Shown piece after piece: positions 63,394 to 64,000 of a stretch of 64,000 bases of DNA (position 1 is the first letter of the stretch; each line of letters opens with the position of its first letter). Source of the stretch: Halomonas korlensis (GTDB lineage: Bacteria; Pseudomonadota; Gammaproteobacteria; Pseudomonadales; Halomonadaceae); contig NZ_FPBP01000004.1 of assembly GCF_900116705.1 (NCBI RefSeq), positions 276,287 to 340,286 of the forward strand, written 5' to 3'. Made by a program: the position numbers and the translations under genes. The notes beneath the pieces are model-generated. The model saw nothing but the letters and a program-made list of their open reading frames with translations, had not been told where the DNA came from and ran no database searches.

Positions 63394-63582
63394 TCAGTCC
63401 TCGGCGGCCTCCTCCATCTCCTCACCCATTTCGTCCATTTCCTCGCCGGTATCTTCCATGGACTCGTCGATGTTTTCACCGGCCTCTTCGGCAGGGCCCT
63501 CGTCTTCGCAAGCCACCAAGCCAACGCCCAGCATACCGATCAACAAGGCCAGACCCAGCTTGCGCATCATTTCGTTCTTCAT
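63394..63582 (-). CDS. small acidic lipoprotein, 62 aa
   Basis: A signal peptide with lipobox GLVAC (Cys25) precedes a 38-residue mature chain with 20 Glu/Asp and no Lys or Arg (EDEGPAEEAGENIDESMEDT, then repeated GEEMDEM / GEEMEEA). AGGAGG precedes the ATG at 63582. It should be anchored in a cell membrane. The heavy net negative charge and heptad-like spacing could form an acidic helix. The function is unknown; small acidic lipoproteins are common in halophilic gammaproteobacteria. Confidence 0.8.
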   Translation of the reverse strand: MKNEMMRKLGLALLIGMLGVGLVACEDEGPAEEAGENIDESMEDTGEEMDEMGEEMEEAAED

Positions 63583-63706
63583 CGTTATCTCCTCCTGAGA
63601 TTGAGGTGTCCATTAGGGGCATACAGAAGAACATTAGCTCCTGACTAGCCTCCTTTCCACTCGGACCTGCATGTCATATCGGCCCATTTCCTTCCATGCA
63701 CACGCA

Positions 63707-63735
63707 GACCCCCGCGCCTTGTGGGCGCGGGGGTC
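63707..63735 (-). terminator. terminator of the rRNA operon
   Basis: A 12-bp perfect GC-rich stem GACCCCCGCGCC / GGCGCGGGGGTC with a 5-base loop, downstream of the 5S gene on the minus strand. No long T run, as often in rRNA terminators. Confidence 0.75.
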
Positions 63736-63745
63736 GGGATAGGGT

Positions 63746-63862
63746 GCCTGACGATGACCTACTCTCGCATGGGGAGACCCCACACTACCATCGGCGCTGA
63801 GCGGTTTCACTGCTGAGTTCGGCAAGGGATCAGGTGGTTCCCGCACGCTGTGGTCGTCAGGC
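63746..63862 (-). rRNA. 5S ribosomal RNA
   Basis: Read on the minus strand, 117 bases run from GCCTGACGACCACAGCGTG to CATCGTCAGGC. The ends pair (GCCTGACGA / TCGTCAGGC) to form helix I. Internal landmarks of gammaproteobacterial 5S are CCGAACTCAG and TCTCCCCATGCGAGAGTAGG. It belongs to the leftward rRNA operon at the right edge. Confidence 0.95.
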
Positions 63863-63936
63863 GAAAAGCGGTGAATCATGCTGGCGTGATACGCCGGGCG
63901 TTCCGGCGCGCGGGTCGCAGACCCCTTGGGTGTTAT

Positions 63937-64000
63937 ATGGTCAAGCCTCACGGGCCATTAGTACACGTTAGCTCAACGCCTTGCGGCGCGTCCACACCGT
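63937..64000 (-). rRNA. 23S ribosomal RNA, 3' end (partial)
   Basis: The minus strand near 64000 to 63937 reads GGCGTTGAGCTAACGTGTAC followed by TAATGGCCCGTGAGGCTTGA, the highly conserved 3' terminus of 23S rRNA. The gene continues beyond the right edge. The exact 3' end is uncertain by a few bases. A 74-base spacer separates it from 5S. Confidence 0.9.

Noticed and set aside
63634..63951. 105-codon frame across the 5S gene and spacer
   Set aside because: It lies over the 5S rRNA and terminator of an rRNA operon, which cannot be coding.

Overview
The window is a GC-rich, densely coded stretch of a gammaproteobacterial chromosome. The gene orders coaBC-dut-algC-argB-slmA, ftsYEX-rpoH, rpsP-rimM-trmD-rplS, recJ-thrC-hom-dsbC-xerD and minCDE resemble those of pseudomonads and other gammaproteobacteria. 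PHA genes, acidic proteins and a DUF349/min neighbourhood point to Halomonadaceae (Halomonas or a close relative). That placement is an inference from gene content; no database was searched.

Layout. 0-4.5 kb: end of coaBC, then dut, algC, argB and slmA (CoA, dUTP, sugar phosphates, arginine, nucleoid occlusion). 4.5-9.6 kb: leftward rpoH and ftsY-ftsE-ftsX, then rightward rsmD and zapB. 9.6-17.5 kb: leftward bolA-holD-rimI, a drug-efflux MFS, lysS-prfB (with the RF2 frameshift) and a FadL porin. 17.6-20.8 kb: a copper module, with a MerR operator-promoter, merR, copA and a 26-residue membrane peptide, each start overlapping the previous stop. 20.8-28.3 kb: VOC protein, YitT, then recJ, thrC, hom, dsbC, xerD. 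28.3-34.5 kb: ribosome and SRP genes (rplS, trmD, rimM, rpsP, ffh) and the divergent ypjD-corB. 34.5-41.2 kb: plsC/TetR pair, an SRAP-fold protein that lacks all four catalytic residues, pitrilysin, sbcB. 41.2-46.3 kb: minCDE and a large DUF349/HEAT protein. 46.3-49.2 kb: phaB, an initiator tRNA, then a decay zone with an IS orfA remnant, hairpin-forming intergenic repeats, an SRAP fragment and a frameshifted phasin. 49.2-51.4 kb: an HDAC-like amidohydrolase followed by a polyamine-type acetyltransferase and a 540-bp gene-poor stretch. 51.4-63.6 kb: small metabolic and stress genes (PPOX, CAP, CnoX, PatB-like lyase, thioesterase-ybaK-DUF501, LOG, exonuclease, Sel1, Tas, YaaA, isochorismatase-like, Tim44-like, an acidic lipoprotein). 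The right edge enters a leftward rRNA operon at its 5S and 23S 3' ends.

Most of the window is core housekeeping DNA, with cell division (ftsEXY, zapB, slmA, minCDE, xerD) strongly represented. Translational coupling by 4-base overlaps is common, often with TTG or GTG starts. The least ordinary items are the residue-stripped SRAP protein, the copA-linked micropeptide, the HDAC/acetyltransferase pair, the enlarged HolD, the U1.U72 initiator tRNA and the decay zone beside it. I found no CRISPR array, prophage or intact mobile element.
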